Positions 1-8,780 of a stretch of DNA of 24,306 nucleotides are shown in pieces (position 1 is the stretch's first letter; each line of letters begins with the position of its first letter). Source of the DNA: CAYVVD01 sp964454975 (GTDB taxonomy: Bacteria; Bacteroidota; Ignavibacteria; Kapaibacteriales; UBA2268); the NCBI GenBank assembly GCA_964454975.1, contig CAYVVD010000032.1, positions 1-24,306 on the forward strand, in the 5' to 3' direction. The position numbers and the translations under genes were made by a program. A model generated the notes under the pieces. It made no database searches. It saw nothing but the letters and a program-made list of their open reading frames with translations, and was not told the DNA's origin.

Positions 1-1
1 G

Positions 2-478
2 CTACAGGGCTATGGTATTTTCCAAAAGAAAGAATCTGCGATAAAGGTTATGGAAGATATGCCAAGACTTGATCAAGAAAAATATATGGCTGTTGTCGCT
101 AAACCCTTAGCCGGTTGGGAGGAATTGCCTGATGTAGTTATAATAGAAGATGAAGTCGAAAAGTTAATGTGGGTTGCTTTGGCTTATTTGAATGACGAGG
201 GCGGAAGACTTGAGTTTGGCACAAGCATATTGCAAGCTATGTGCGTTGACTCAGCGGTAATTCCTTTTATCACTGATGATATTAACATGAGTTTCGGATG
301 TTATGGATGCCGTGATGCTACTGACGCTAAAACAAGTGAAGCTATATTAGGGTTTCCGGGGCATAAATTGGAAATGGTTACAAATAATCTAAAAAATTTA
401 AAGGATAAAGCAATACCGAGGTCAAGACAAAAATCAGTATTTAAAGCTTTTAGTCAAAGAATGGAGAATGCGAAATAA
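2..478 (+). CDS. DUF169 family protein, 5' end missing
   Basis: The frame is open from base 2 with no stop, so the gene starts before the window. The ATG at 50 is internal, because the 16 codons ahead of it read as plausible protein (FQKKESAIKVMEDM). The visible 158 residues match the DUF169 family as I know it, including the hallmark FGCYGCRDATD segment with two cysteines (about bases 293-325) and a preceding QAMCVDSAV stretch. DUF169 proteins are cytosolic and of unproven function; some sit near redox or metal genes. The stop is 3 bases before the ATG of a TolC-like gene, so it is probably the upstream member of the same transcript. Family call good; role unknown. Confidence 0.8.
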   Translation, partial: LQGYGIFQKKESAIKVMEDMPRLDQEKYMAVVAKPLAGWEELPDVVIIEDEVEKLMWVALAYLNDEGGRLEFGTSILQAMCVDSAVIPFITDDINMSFGCYGCRDATDAKTSEAILGFPGHKLEMVTNNLKNLKDKAIPRSRQKSVFKAFSQRMENAK

Positions 479-481
479 CAA

Positions 482-1792
482 ATGTATAAGTCGATATTTA
501 TATATAGCATATTGATATTTTTGTCAGTCTTGATTGTAGAAGCACAATCTAAAGAGTATAAACTAACAGAATTATTAGATAGTGCCTTGCAGAATAATTA
601 TCTGTTGCAGGCAAACGAGAAAAATGCGCAAATAAAACTAGCTGAAATTGAGATACTAAAGACAAATTATCAACCAAGGATTAGCACATCTTTGGGATTC
701 TCCTACTGGAAATTTCTTCTACCAAATAAGCAAAGGCTTCTTGGCGAGACCCTTACAGATATGTATACAGATATAACTGTATATCAAACCATTTATGATT
801 GGGGCGAAAATAAAGAAAGAAAAGCTATGATTAATGATGAAATTGAACTGAACGATGAAATACGCCGCCAAATAAAAAACACAGTAATATGGGGCGTTTC
901 CAGTGTTTATTTTGAAGCTCTCAAAGCAAATTCGGAGATTGAAGTCGTTAAAAATTCGCTTGAACAGATGCAATCGCAATTGCAATTTGCCCAAAATCTT
1001 TATGATATTGGTAAAGTTTCAAGTCTCGATGTTCTTAAAATACAGGTTCAGATTTCTGTTGAAGAGAATAAACTACAAAAAGCAAAGAATGATTTCCAAA
1101 GTAAATTGATAGAGATCAAGAGACTGTGCTATCTTGGTGAAGGCGAGAATATTGCCATACTAGATATTTCCAAGGAACTTTATAAACACACGGAAAATCG
1201 TTCTTTCTTTGCCGATTCAATTTATAGAGTGATTCTTAATGAACATCCGGAGTTAGCTGTAAAAGACAAACAAATCAATATAGAATCAAAACAAAATGAA
1301 ATATACGAATTGCAAAACATGCCCGAGGTCTATTCCTATGGTATTGCCAGTTGGGAAGATGGCTACATTCCTTTTGGCAAAAATTTCAATTACAATATAG
1401 GGGTTGGCTTTCGCTACACGATACCTTATTGGGGTGGAAGCAGTTATAAAACTGAAATGATTCAAAGCGATTACCGTATTGAGTTGTTAAATGATGAAAA
1501 AAATCAAATTCTGCATGATATAAAAAAAGAAATAGACCTGACTCTGAATAGCATTATAGATTTAAAAGGTGAAATTTCCAATAACAAAAAAATAATTGAT
1601 CTGGCAACCGAAACTCTTGATAATTCTTCTGTGAATTATCAGGCGGGACAGGGAAGTATTATTGATGTTCTCGATGCTCAGACTATATTAACAGAAGCTA
1701 TGATTGCTTACGGCAAATCAACCATAAGCTATTTACAGACTTTAGCAATGCTGCATCATTTAATAGGAAACGATAATTATCCATTTAATTAG
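482..1792 (+). CDS. TolC-family outer membrane efflux channel
   Basis: A 436-residue protein with an N-terminal signal peptide (about residues 1-21, ending VEAQS). It has the two long alpha-helical repeats of the OEP (outer membrane efflux protein) family, seen as heptad-rich charged helices around residues 25-220 and 265-430. The GVGFRYTIPYWGG stretch near residue 315 is a typical strand segment entering the second helical half. It would form the outer membrane exit duct for the adaptor and permease encoded directly downstream. The start is 3 nt after the DUF169 stop. No strong Shine-Dalgarno is visible, which is common in Bacteroidota. The substrate cannot be read from this component. Confidence 0.9.
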   Translation: MYKSIFIYSILIFLSVLIVEAQSKEYKLTELLDSALQNNYLLQANEKNAQIKLAEIEILKTNYQPRISTSLGFSYWKFLLPNKQRLLGETLTDMYTDITVYQTIYDWGENKERKAMINDEIELNDEIRRQIKNTVIWGVSSVYFEALKANSEIEVVKNSLEQMQSQLQFAQNLYDIGKVSSLDVLKIQVQISVEENKLQKAKNDFQSKLIEIKRLCYLGEGENIAILDISKELYKHTENRSFFADSIYRVILNEHPELAVKDKQINIESKQNEIYELQNMPEVYSYGIASWEDGYIPFGKNFNYNIGVGFRYTIPYWGGSSYKTEMIQSDYRIELLNDEKNQILHDIKKEIDLTLNSIIDLKGEISNNKKIIDLATETLDNSSVNYQAGQGSIIDVLDAQTILTEAMIAYGKSTISYLQTLAMLHHLIGNDNYPFN

Positions 1793-1810
1793 ATATGAGT
1801 TTATTTTAAG

Positions 1811-2854
1811 ATGAAGAAAAAATACAATATGATTTGGATACTATTTTTAATGGCAATGAGTTTTTCATGTAATACTGATCAAAAAACAGATAAAAGCCCA
1901 AAGCCCAAGAAGCTGCCATTTGTAAAGATAGAAGCTGCTAAAGCTACAAAAATGGTTTCGTATATTGAAATCACAGGTACAATAGAGGCAAACATATTTA
2001 CCGACATCAAATCACCTGCCGACGGGATTATCGAGTCGCTTTTGGCACGCGAAAATCAACAAGTCGTGAAAGATAGGATAATTGCAGTAATCAATCCAAG
2101 CGATAGAGTAGCACTTATCTCAAACAACCTGTTACAGGTTCAGCAAATCGAAGAAAGACTAAATGCAACTAATAAAGATTCGGATGAGTACAAGTTAATA
2201 TTACAGGAGCTTGAAAAAGCTAAAGAGAATCTTGAATACTCTAAAAAAATGTATCGTACTGTTCCTGTTATATGTCCAATGAATGGCTTAGTTACCGAAC
2301 GTTGGCTCGATAAAGGAAATCAAGTTGCGGAAAAAGATAAAATACTCACTATTAGCGATATGAGTTCACTTGTTATCAAAGCGGAAGTAAATGAAAAATA
2401 TATCCAAGCTGTTAAACAGGGCAAAAAGCTCCCTGTAATTCTTAATGCCTATCCTGAAGACACACTTAAGGGTACAATTAGCTTAGTTTATCCGAAGGTT
2501 GACCCAACGACACGCAGTATTAAATTCGATATAAAAATATTAAATTTCAATAAAAAACTGCTCCCCGGGATGATGGCTTCTATCAAAATACCGGTATTGA
2601 CTAAAGAAAATGTCGTGGCTGTTCCCGAACATGCTGTGTTGACTTCGCCTGACTATAAAAATTTCCTTTTTGTAATTAATAAAGATTCTTTGGCTTTAAA
2701 ACGGATAATTCAAACAGGGATTTCTTCAGAAAACAATTTAGAGATCATTGAAGGTTTGAAAGAAAAAGAAAAAGTGGTAATTGCCGGACAGGAAATGCTT
2801 AAAGACAGTATCAAGGTTAAAATTATTGAAACAGCTAAAAAATTAGTAAAGTGA
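1811..2854 (+). CDS. RND efflux periplasmic adaptor (membrane fusion protein), lipoprotein
   Basis: A 347-residue HlyD/AcrA-type adaptor. The N-terminus is a lipoprotein signal with lipobox MSFSC (Cys at residue 20), so it is probably lipid-anchored. Residues about 55-85 form the first half of the lipoyl (barrel-sandwich) domain (IKSPADGIIESLL). A short coiled-coil hairpin lies at about 105-145, and the second lipoyl half follows (PVICPMNGLVTERWLDKGNQV). The beta-barrel and membrane-proximal regions come last (DPTTRSIKFDIKI, LLPGMMASIKIPV). It links the inner membrane permease to the TolC-like channel. Its TGA overlaps the GTG start of the permease by three bases, indicating translational coupling. 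Confidence 0.92.
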   Translation: MKKKYNMIWILFLMAMSFSCNTDQKTDKSPKPKKLPFVKIEAAKATKMVSYIEITGTIEANIFTDIKSPADGIIESLLARENQQVVKDRIIAVINPSDRVALISNNLLQVQQIEERLNATNKDSDEYKLILQELEKAKENLEYSKKMYRTVPVICPMNGLVTERWLDKGNQVAEKDKILTISDMSSLVIKAEVNEKYIQAVKQGKKLPVILNAYPEDTLKGTISLVYPKVDPTTRSIKFDIKILNFNKKLLPGMMASIKIPVLTKENVVAVPEHAVLTSPDYKNFLFVINKDSLALKRIIQTGISSENNLEIIEGLKEKEKVVIAGQEMLKDSIKVKIIETAKKLVK

Positions 2855-5800
2855 AACTAACGACACAATCCATAAGACGTCCTGCAGGTACGATCATATT
2901 AATGATTGTGTTAATAGTGGTGGGAATATCCGGCATTTTTAGAATGCCTACTAATATGTTGCCCGATATAACATATCCTATGGTAAAAGTTTATGTATAT
3001 TGGCCCGGAGCAACTCCTGAACAAATTGAAAACGAAGTAGCCACGATCATCGAAAGAAAAATGGCTACAGTCGATAATCTCGACTACATCGAATCAACCT
3101 CCGAAGAAGGTGTTTATACCCTACTTGTAAATTTTGACTATAGCGTTGACCGCGATGTAGCTTATCAGGATGTTCTTGCCAAATTAGGATTGATTAAAAA
3201 GGAGCTACCTGCCGGAATTTTAGAACCGGTCGCTTTTAAGGCAGACCCCTCTCAGCTCCCTGTAGTTGAGCTTTTAGTATCGTCAGATAATATGAGTTTG
3301 ACACAGCTTCGAACCTGGGTGGAAAATGAGTTTCAGGAAGAGTTCGCATCAGTAAAAGGATCGGCAGGAACTGCACTTTCGGGTGGGATGTTGCGTGAAA
3401 TTCGAGTACACATTGACCCAATGAAAATGCAGGGTTATAATATTTCATTTGATGATATTGCGAACAGACTAAAAAAAGAAAATATTGATAAAGCCGGCGG
3501 GCGTATTGTTACCAATAAAAGAGATTATATTATCCGTACTTATGGAGAATTCCAATCATTAAAAGAAATTGGAAATCTGATTCTTCGTAAATCAAATACT
3601 GCCGGTCAGGTTTTATTAAAAGATGTTGCTCAGATAAAGGATCATCATAATTTACAGCGTATCCGAACTAAATACAATGGAACTGAAGGTGTTCGTATTT
3701 CAATATTCAAACAGGCAGAAGCAAATGCTGTAACAGTCTCCGATATGATTTCCGAACGGATAGAAGAGTTAAGCCAAGAACTTCCACCTTCTACAAATGT
3801 TGAGATGATCTATGACCAGGCAGAATATGTAAGGCTTGCAACAGAAGGAGTGCGTGATGCCATGCTTATTGCCGCTCTTTTTGTTACTCTGATCACAGCA
3901 TTTTTTCTGTCCGGCTGGAGGCGTGTGCTTTCGCTTATACTTAGTTTACCGGTAACTCTATTTGGTACATTCTTCCTAATGGAAGCCATGGATTTTTCTA
4001 TCAATATTTTCACATTAGGTGGATTGGTAGTTGCCATGACGGTGGTGCTTGACAACAGCGTGGTGATGCTTGAAAACATCACCCGTATTCAGGAAACCGA
4101 ACCCGATACTCCCCAAAAGGTTACTAAAGGGGCTATCCAAATAAGCAGAGCTATTATCACGGCAACGCTTACATTTCTATCACTTTTTGTTCCATTCTTG
4201 TTAGTTCCCGGTCTGACATCTTTATTATTCCGCGAATTGGTTATTACTATTGCTATTATTATTGCTCTTTCAATGATCGTTTCGCTTACTGTAACACCGA
4301 TGCTGATGGGGCTTTTCTATCCCGATGCCAAGCCAAACAATAAAAAGCACTCATTTATTGCTCGTATATCTGACCTGTTTATTAATGGAATTATTTATGT
4401 CTATAAACCAGTTTTACACTGGTCATTAAAACTCCGTTGGTTGTCTCTTTTTCTGTTTATTTTGCTGCTTATACCGGGGTTTTATTATTTACAAAAAACC
4501 GGATCAGAATTCTTACCAGAAGCCGACGATGGCATCATCACCGTAAAAGTCATTATGCCGACCGGAACATCTATGGAAGAAACAGATAAAGTACTTGCTA
4601 ATGTTGAAAGCATAATTGAAACGCAAAATTATATCTATGGTTATGCTTCACTTGCCGGCGGTAAAGTATGGGGATTGGTTATAACGGAAAAAAGCTTTGA
4701 AGGGGAATTGAACCTACAGCTTGTTCCTGCTTCCGAAAGACCTATGGACACCGATGAATTCGTGGAAAAACTCCGCCCTGCCGTAATGAAATCTGTCAAA
4801 GCCCCCGGTGCCACAATAAAAGTATTTCATACCAAAATGAAAGGTGTTCGCAGAACAGGTAATTTTGACATAGAATTAGAAATGATGGCTTCCCGCAGTA
4901 AATCCATGCAAAATATATTTCAAGAAGCGAGCAAATTGCACAAAGAATTAAAAGAGCTCAAGTTTCTTACGGGACTTGACATTTCACTTCAGCTAACCAA
5001 GCCGGAATACCAAATCAGAGTTGACAGGGAAAAAGCTTTTGATCTTGGAATTGATTACCAGGAAATCGCAGATGCAGTAAAAACTTACGTTGGGGGTGAT
5101 GTACCGACATTTTATAAGGATGGGGCTTACTATTATCCCATTCGTATAGTCAGAGACGACGGAGAGATCAAATCATCTGCAGATCTGGAGAACATTTATA
5201 TTTATACTTCAATCGGGAATAAAATTCCTTTAGATGCCGTAGCGAAGGTAGAAAAATCAACAGGACCTGTACAAATTGACCGAAAAAATCAAGACAGGGT
5301 TATCAAGGTAACAGCTAACGTCGCTGGTATCAGTGTAGGCAATGCCACATCGGCAATAAAGCAAAAACTCGAAGAGTACAAACTGCCTGCCGGTTATCGT
5401 CTTAACTATGGTGGATCGTCGCAAATGTTAGCGGAAAATATGCAGCAAATGGCAATTATTCTCCTATTTGCATTATTTCTGGGCTATGCCGTAATGGTGG
5501 TTTACTTTGAAAGTTTTTTGAAACCACTGATCATAATTATTCGCATTCCGCTTTCACTGGCAGGAATATCTTTTGCTATGTACATTACCGATACACCATT
5601 CAGCGTTACGGCTATGATTGGTATCATAATGCTTACGGGAATGGAAATCAACAACGGAGTGCTGCTCATCACATTTATTGATGAACTAATTGAGCAAGGC
5701 AAGGGAATATTAGAGGCGATTAAAGAAGCAGCCATACTAAGGTTACGTCCTATATTAATTACCGACCTTAATAGTTTATTCGGTTTGCTTCCTTTAGCTT

Positions 5801-5961
5801 TTACATTAGGTGATGGCACAGAGATGCTAAAACCTATGTCCATTGTCGTTATTGGTGGTTTGCTATTTGGACTGCTGCTTGTATTCATTTTTATCCCCGT
5901 GGCTTATATGATATTATATGGAAAAAAACATTCTAAAACATTAAGAATTAAGGAAAATTGA
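2851..5961 (+). CDS. RND efflux permease (AcrB/MdtB-like superfamily)
   Basis: A 1036-residue inner membrane proton antiporter, full length for the RND superfamily. The start is GTG at 2851, inside the adaptor stop (GTGA); the N-terminus then reads SIRRPAGTIILM as expected for the first membrane helix. It has the usual layout of TM1, a large periplasmic porter domain, TM2-6, TM7, a second porter domain and TM8-12. TM4 carries one acidic residue in VVLDNSVVMLEN instead of the DD pair of AcrB-type pumps. TM10 carries MEINNGVLLI. It works with the two preceding proteins to export small compounds. The location beside redox and arsenical genes suggests, but does not prove, a metal(loid) or thiol-adduct substrate. 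Confidence 0.92.
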   Translation: MKLTTQSIRRPAGTIILMIVLIVVGISGIFRMPTNMLPDITYPMVKVYVYWPGATPEQIENEVATIIERKMATVDNLDYIESTSEEGVYTLLVNFDYSVDRDVAYQDVLAKLGLIKKELPAGILEPVAFKADPSQLPVVELLVSSDNMSLTQLRTWVENEFQEEFASVKGSAGTALSGGMLREIRVHIDPMKMQGYNISFDDIANRLKKENIDKAGGRIVTNKRDYIIRTYGEFQSLKEIGNLILRKSNTAGQVLLKDVAQIKDHHNLQRIRTKYNGTEGVRISIFKQAEANAVTVSDMISERIEELSQELPPSTNVEMIYDQAEYVRLATEGVRDAMLIAALFVTLITAFFLSGWRRVLSLILSLPVTLFGTFFLMEAMDFSINIFTLGGLVVAMTVVLDNSVVMLENITRIQETEPDTPQKVTKGAIQISRAIITATLTFLSLFVPFLLVPGLTSLLFRELVITIAIIIALSMIVSLTVTPMLMGLFYPDAKPNNKKHSFIARISDLFINGIIYVYKPVLHWSLKLRWLSLFLFILLLIPGFYYLQKTGSEFLPEADDGIITVKVIMPTGTSMEETDKVLANVESIIETQNYIYGYASLAGGKVWGLVITEKSFEGELNLQLVPASERPMDTDEFVEKLRPAVMKSVKAPGATIKVFHTKMKGVRRTGNFDIELEMMASRSKSMQNIFQEASKLHKELKELKFLTGLDISLQLTKPEYQIRVDREKAFDLGIDYQEIADAVKTYVGGDVPTFYKDGAYYYPIRIVRDDGEIKSSADLENIYIYTSIGNKIPLDAVAKVEKSTGPVQIDRKNQDRVIKVTANVAGISVGNATSAIKQKLEEYKLPAGYRLNYGGSSQMLAENMQQMAIILLFALFLGYAVMVVYFESFLKPLIIIIRIPLSLAGISFAMYITDTPFSVTAMIGIIMLTGMEINNGVLLITFIDELIEQGKGILEAIKEAAILRLRPILITDLNSLFGLLPLAFTLGDGTEMLKPMSIVVIGGLLFGLLLVFIFIPVAYMILYGKKHSKTLRIKEN

Positions 5962-5982
5962 AATATGGTTGCGGTAGCAATA

Positions 5983-6384
5983 ATGAAAAATACAATATCT
6001 TTTGCGATTATAGGAGCATCGGCAAAAGAAGACAGCTATGGACTTAAATTAGTAAAATTTTTAACTGACGAAGGATATATTGTTTATCCAATAAATCCGA
6101 TATATCCGGAGATTTACGGATTGAAAACATTTAAATCAGTAGCGGATACTCCTGATATTCCGGAAAATTTAGTTCTAGCAATGTCTGCTATGAATAATAT
6201 TAAAGTTTTGGGAGCTCTTAAAAATTACAAAACCTCGTTTGTATGGCTCCCACCGGAGTGTTGGAATGATGAACTTGTTAACAAGGCAAATGAAATGGAT
6301 TTAAAAATTCTTAAAGATTTGTGTCCAATTGGAACTTATATAAAATTAAAAGCATTACAAAATATCAAGGAGTTAGTAAAATGA
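5983..6384 (+). CDS. CoA-binding domain protein (small Rossmann fold)
   Basis: A small CoA_binding_2-type protein of 133 residues. It has a Rossmann beta-alpha-beta start, FAIIGASAKEDSYGLKLVKFL, and the family segments YPINP, LVLAMSA, VWLPPECW and DLCPIGTYIKL. The frame is open from ATG 5965, but ATG 5983 gives an N-terminus (MKNTISFAIIGAS) that fits the family and drops a 6-residue leader, so I prefer it; 5965 remains possible. Proteins of this family bind CoA or nucleotides and are cytosolic, mostly of unknown role. Its TGA overlaps the ATG of the next gene (ATGA at 6381-6384), so the two are translated together. Confidence 0.8.
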   Translation: MKNTISFAIIGASAKEDSYGLKLVKFLTDEGYIVYPINPIYPEIYGLKTFKSVADTPDIPENLVLAMSAMNNIKVLGALKNYKTSFVWLPPECWNDELVNKANEMDLKILKDLCPIGTYIKLKALQNIKELVK

Positions 6385-6788
6385 ATTTACTCAAAAAAAC
6401 TACAATGTTTCTAACAGTTTTATTACTGTTTACTGCAACTGTAATCAGTCAGGAAGAGGACGAAGTTGAAGTGTTATATTTCAAAGCCAGATTGGCGTGC
6501 TGCAAAGCAAGGGCTTGCAATGCTTTACAATCAGATATTGAAAAAGCCGTTGAAGAGATTTCAGAGGATATGAATATTTCTTTCAAAGTAATTCGGCTTA
6601 GCGACCCTGCTAATAAAGATTTGATTGAAAAATATAATGCTAAATCTCAGACTGTTGTAATTTATAACAAAGAAGAAAACAAGGCTATTGATGTTACTTC
6701 AATTGTTAATAAATATAAAAGGGATAGAAACAAACAACAATTGGCAAATGAATTGAAAAAGAAAATTGACGAAGTTTTTGAATCATAG
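6381..6788 (+). CDS. Secreted thioredoxin-like protein with Cys cluster, distantly ArsF-like
   Basis: The start at 6381 is chosen because it overlaps the previous stop (ATGA), is preceded by AAGGAG at 6366-6371, and yields a clean signal peptide (about residues 1-24, ending VISQ). An upstream in-frame ATG at 6321 would bury the signal. The mature part begins with a strand (VEVLYFKA) followed by cysteines 40, 41 and 46 in RLACCKARAC, a CCx4C arrangement where a thioredoxin fold has its CxxC. It then continues as an alternating alpha/beta protein with a charged C-terminal helix. The layout resembles the ArsF-like protein at 12676-13098 (strand, Cys pair, long helix, NxYN(A/Q)S segment). It is probably periplasmic thiol redox or metal(loid) binding; the function is inferred. 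Confidence 0.7.
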   Translation: MNLLKKTTMFLTVLLLFTATVISQEEDEVEVLYFKARLACCKARACNALQSDIEKAVEEISEDMNISFKVIRLSDPANKDLIEKYNAKSQTVVIYNKEENKAIDVTSIVNKYKRDRNKQQLANELKKKIDEVFES

Positions 6789-6866
6789 ATATTATTTTTG
6801 GTATTTATATCAATAGCTCTGATTTAGGATAAAAAAAAGTTTTGTAAACTAAAGTGAATTTATATA

Positions 6867-7238
6867 ATGGATGGTTCAAATAAAAATTATGTTGTGTTAG
6901 CTTGTTCCGGCGCTTCTAATACAGGCGCTTACACTGACAAAGTCGCAAGAAAACTTATGTCTGAAGGAAATGGGAAAATGCTGTGTCTTGCAAGGTTTGC
7001 AATTGATAAAAAATTTGCGGAAAAGTCAAAGCAAGAACTTAAGGAATTAGGCGGTTCGGGTGAATTAATCGTAATAGACGGTTGCCCGATAAATTGTGCG
7101 GAATTGATAATGAAAGAAAGTGGCTTTACTGATTTTAAACATATAAATGCTACTGATTTTGGTATCGTAAAGAAAAATACGCCTGTTACGCAAGAAAAAA
7201 TTGACGAAATTGTAAAATCAATCATTGATAATAAATAG
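6867..7238 (+). CDS. DGC-domain putative zinc-binding protein
   Basis: A 123-residue cytosolic protein matching the DGC domain family (named for its Asp-Gly-Cys motif). The motif is VIDGCPINCA, with Cys 73 and Cys 77. Two further cysteines lie at residue 13 (LACSGASNTG) and residue 40 (MLCLARFA), so four cysteines could bind a metal. Members often sit next to arsenic-type permeases and thioredoxins, as here. A 78-base AT-rich gap separates it from the preceding gene, the largest break so far in the block, so a promoter here is possible, though I see no convincing boxes. The next gene begins 11 bases after the stop. Confidence 0.82.
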   Translation: MDGSNKNYVVLACSGASNTGAYTDKVARKLMSEGNGKMLCLARFAIDKKFAEKSKQELKELGGSGELIVIDGCPINCAELIMKESGFTDFKHINATDFGIVKKNTPVTQEKIDEIVKSIIDNK

Positions 7239-7249
7239 GGATATAAAAA

Positions 7250-7558
7250 ATGGAAATACCAAAACCTATGGAATTATTGAAAGAATTCGCACAAAATCAA
7301 ATGGATGAAAAGGTATTAATTTTTGATAATTCCAAGTATCAAATCGTTCCGGCGAATTATAAACTCTTAATCGGAATTGCTGCCGCCGCGATTATTGGTT
7401 CTGACATATGTACTCAGATGTGGACAAAAATGGCGAAAGAGCAAGGTGTATCAAATGAAGAAATTATTGAGGCAATAATGATTGCCCGATACATGAAACA
7501 GGCAACTGTAAACGATACTGTTTGTAATTCTCTTAGATTTTTAAAAGAAAATAAGTAG
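7250..7558 (+). CDS. Carboxymuconolactone decarboxylase/AhpD-fold protein lacking the catalytic CxxC-His
   Basis: A 102-residue protein of the AhpD/CMD fold: helix-rich with LLIGIAAAAIIGSDIC, then A-x3-GVS-x-EEI-x-EAI. AhpD-type alkylhydroperoxidases normally have CxxC followed by x3-H at this point. Here the positions read Ser51-x2-Cys54 and then Trp58, so the first cysteine and the histidine are both replaced. The peroxidase relay is therefore unlikely to work in the usual way, and a binding or structural role, or a single-Cys chemistry, is more plausible. A second cysteine (TVCNSL) lies near the C-terminus. It sits between the DGC protein and the YeeE transporter with gaps of 11 and 8 bases, so it is surely in the same operon. 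Confidence 0.78.
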   Translation: MEIPKPMELLKEFAQNQMDEKVLIFDNSKYQIVPANYKLLIGIAAAAIIGSDICTQMWTKMAKEQGVSNEEIIEAIMIARYMKQATVNDTVCNSLRFLKENK

Positions 7559-7566
7559 AGTTTATT

Positions 7567-8754
7567 ATGAAAAAATCATTAATGATAATATTTAGTATAG
7601 CTGCAATTTTCTTTGCCATCTATGGAATAGCAACTTCTCAATGGTATTTGACTGCTATACCTATTGGTTTTTTGTTCGGTTTCTTCTTGCAGAAAGGCGA
7701 CCTATGCGCTTCGTCGGCAATGAGCGAAGCGATTATGTTCAAAGATAAAAGCAAACTCTGGGGTTTTTGGGTTGCTATTGTTACAACAATGATTTCTATT
7801 GCAATTATTGAGCGTTTAGGTTTAATAACATTAAACCCAAAACCTCTTTTTTGGCTGAGTTATATTGTTGGCGGCATTATTTTTGGTGTAGGGATGGTCT
7901 TTGCCGGTGGTTGCATAAGCGGGGTTGCATACAAAGGTGCTACGGGAAATATCAATTCAATTATGGCACTGATAGCTGTTCCTATTGGTATAGCGATGGT
8001 AGAATACGGCCCGTTAGCGCAATTCAATGAATATATGAAGGGATTTTTAATCAAAGGTAGTAACGGCGAATCCATATCTTTAAATTATTTAACCGGTATT
8101 TCTTATTGGATTTTGGCTGTTATTTTTGCATTAGGAACAATTACTTGGGCGATTGTCAAGCACAAGAAAAAATCAACTCATTTTGCAATTCCGCTAAAAC
8201 GCTCATGGAAGCCATGGATAGCAGGTTGGGCAATTGGAATAATAGGTGCTTTTGCATATTTGTCATCTGCAGAAACCGGAAGAAATTATCCTTTAGGAGT
8301 AACACATGGAGTTCTTTTTACAAATTTGATCCTAACAGAAAAATCAGATAACATTAAGTTTATTACAACTAAACCGCAACCCAAAAGTAAAAATCAAATT
8401 GCAATTAATAAATCAGAAGTAAAGGAAATAAAACAACCGACTGAAAATAAGAAAAAAGTCTCAGTCTGGTTAATCCTTGTATTTATTTCTCTTCTTTTTG
8501 GTGCCTGGGTTTCAGGAGCTTTGTCCGGACAAATAAAGCTATTACCAAAAGACCCTTCGCAAACTTTAATAGCAGTGCTTGGTGGCTTGATGATTGGAAT
8601 TGGTGCGGGGTTTACAAAGGGCTGTTCCATTGGAAATATACTTTCCGGGTGGGGGCTTATGAGTGTTGGAAATTTCATTTTTGGAATATTTGTTTTGCTT
8701 GCTAACTGGGCTACTACATATTTGTATTTAATGGGCGGAAAAATTGGGAAATAG
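7567..8754 (+). CDS. YeeE/YedE family sulfur-compound transporter
   Basis: A 395-residue polytopic membrane protein with two YeeE/YedE (sulfur transport) repeats. The conserved cysteine motifs are present: GDLCASS (Cys47), GGCISG (Cys116) and KGCSIGN (Cys353). In the characterised thiosulfate importer TsuA of this family, such cysteines line the transport path. A Lys-rich hydrophilic linker of about 40 residues (roughly residues 262-300) separates the two halves and probably lies in the cytosol. Members usually pair with a TusA-type sulfur carrier; here the following gene is a DsrE-type protein instead. Probable role: uptake of thiosulfate or a related sulfur (perhaps selenium) species. Confidence 0.9.
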   Translation: MKKSLMIIFSIAAIFFAIYGIATSQWYLTAIPIGFLFGFFLQKGDLCASSAMSEAIMFKDKSKLWGFWVAIVTTMISIAIIERLGLITLNPKPLFWLSYIVGGIIFGVGMVFAGGCISGVAYKGATGNINSIMALIAVPIGIAMVEYGPLAQFNEYMKGFLIKGSNGESISLNYLTGISYWILAVIFALGTITWAIVKHKKKSTHFAIPLKRSWKPWIAGWAIGIIGAFAYLSSAETGRNYPLGVTHGVLFTNLILTEKSDNIKFITTKPQPKSKNQIAINKSEVKEIKQPTENKKKVSVWLILVFISLLFGAWVSGALSGQIKLLPKDPSQTLIAVLGGLMIGIGAGFTKGCSIGNILSGWGLMSVGNFIFGIFVLLANWATTYLYLMGGKIGK

Positions 8755-8780
8755 TTTTTAAATAAATAAAGGATTTTTAA

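Noticed and set aside
6321..6380. Earlier in-frame ATG for the secreted thioredoxin-like protein
   Set aside because: It would put 20 residues in front of a clear signal peptide and overlap the CoA-binding gene by 64 bases; AAGGAG and the ATGA overlap support 6381.
6841..6868. TTGTAA and TATAAT boxes before the DGC gene
   Set aside because: The -10-like box overlaps the start codon itself, so it cannot drive this gene with a normal leader.
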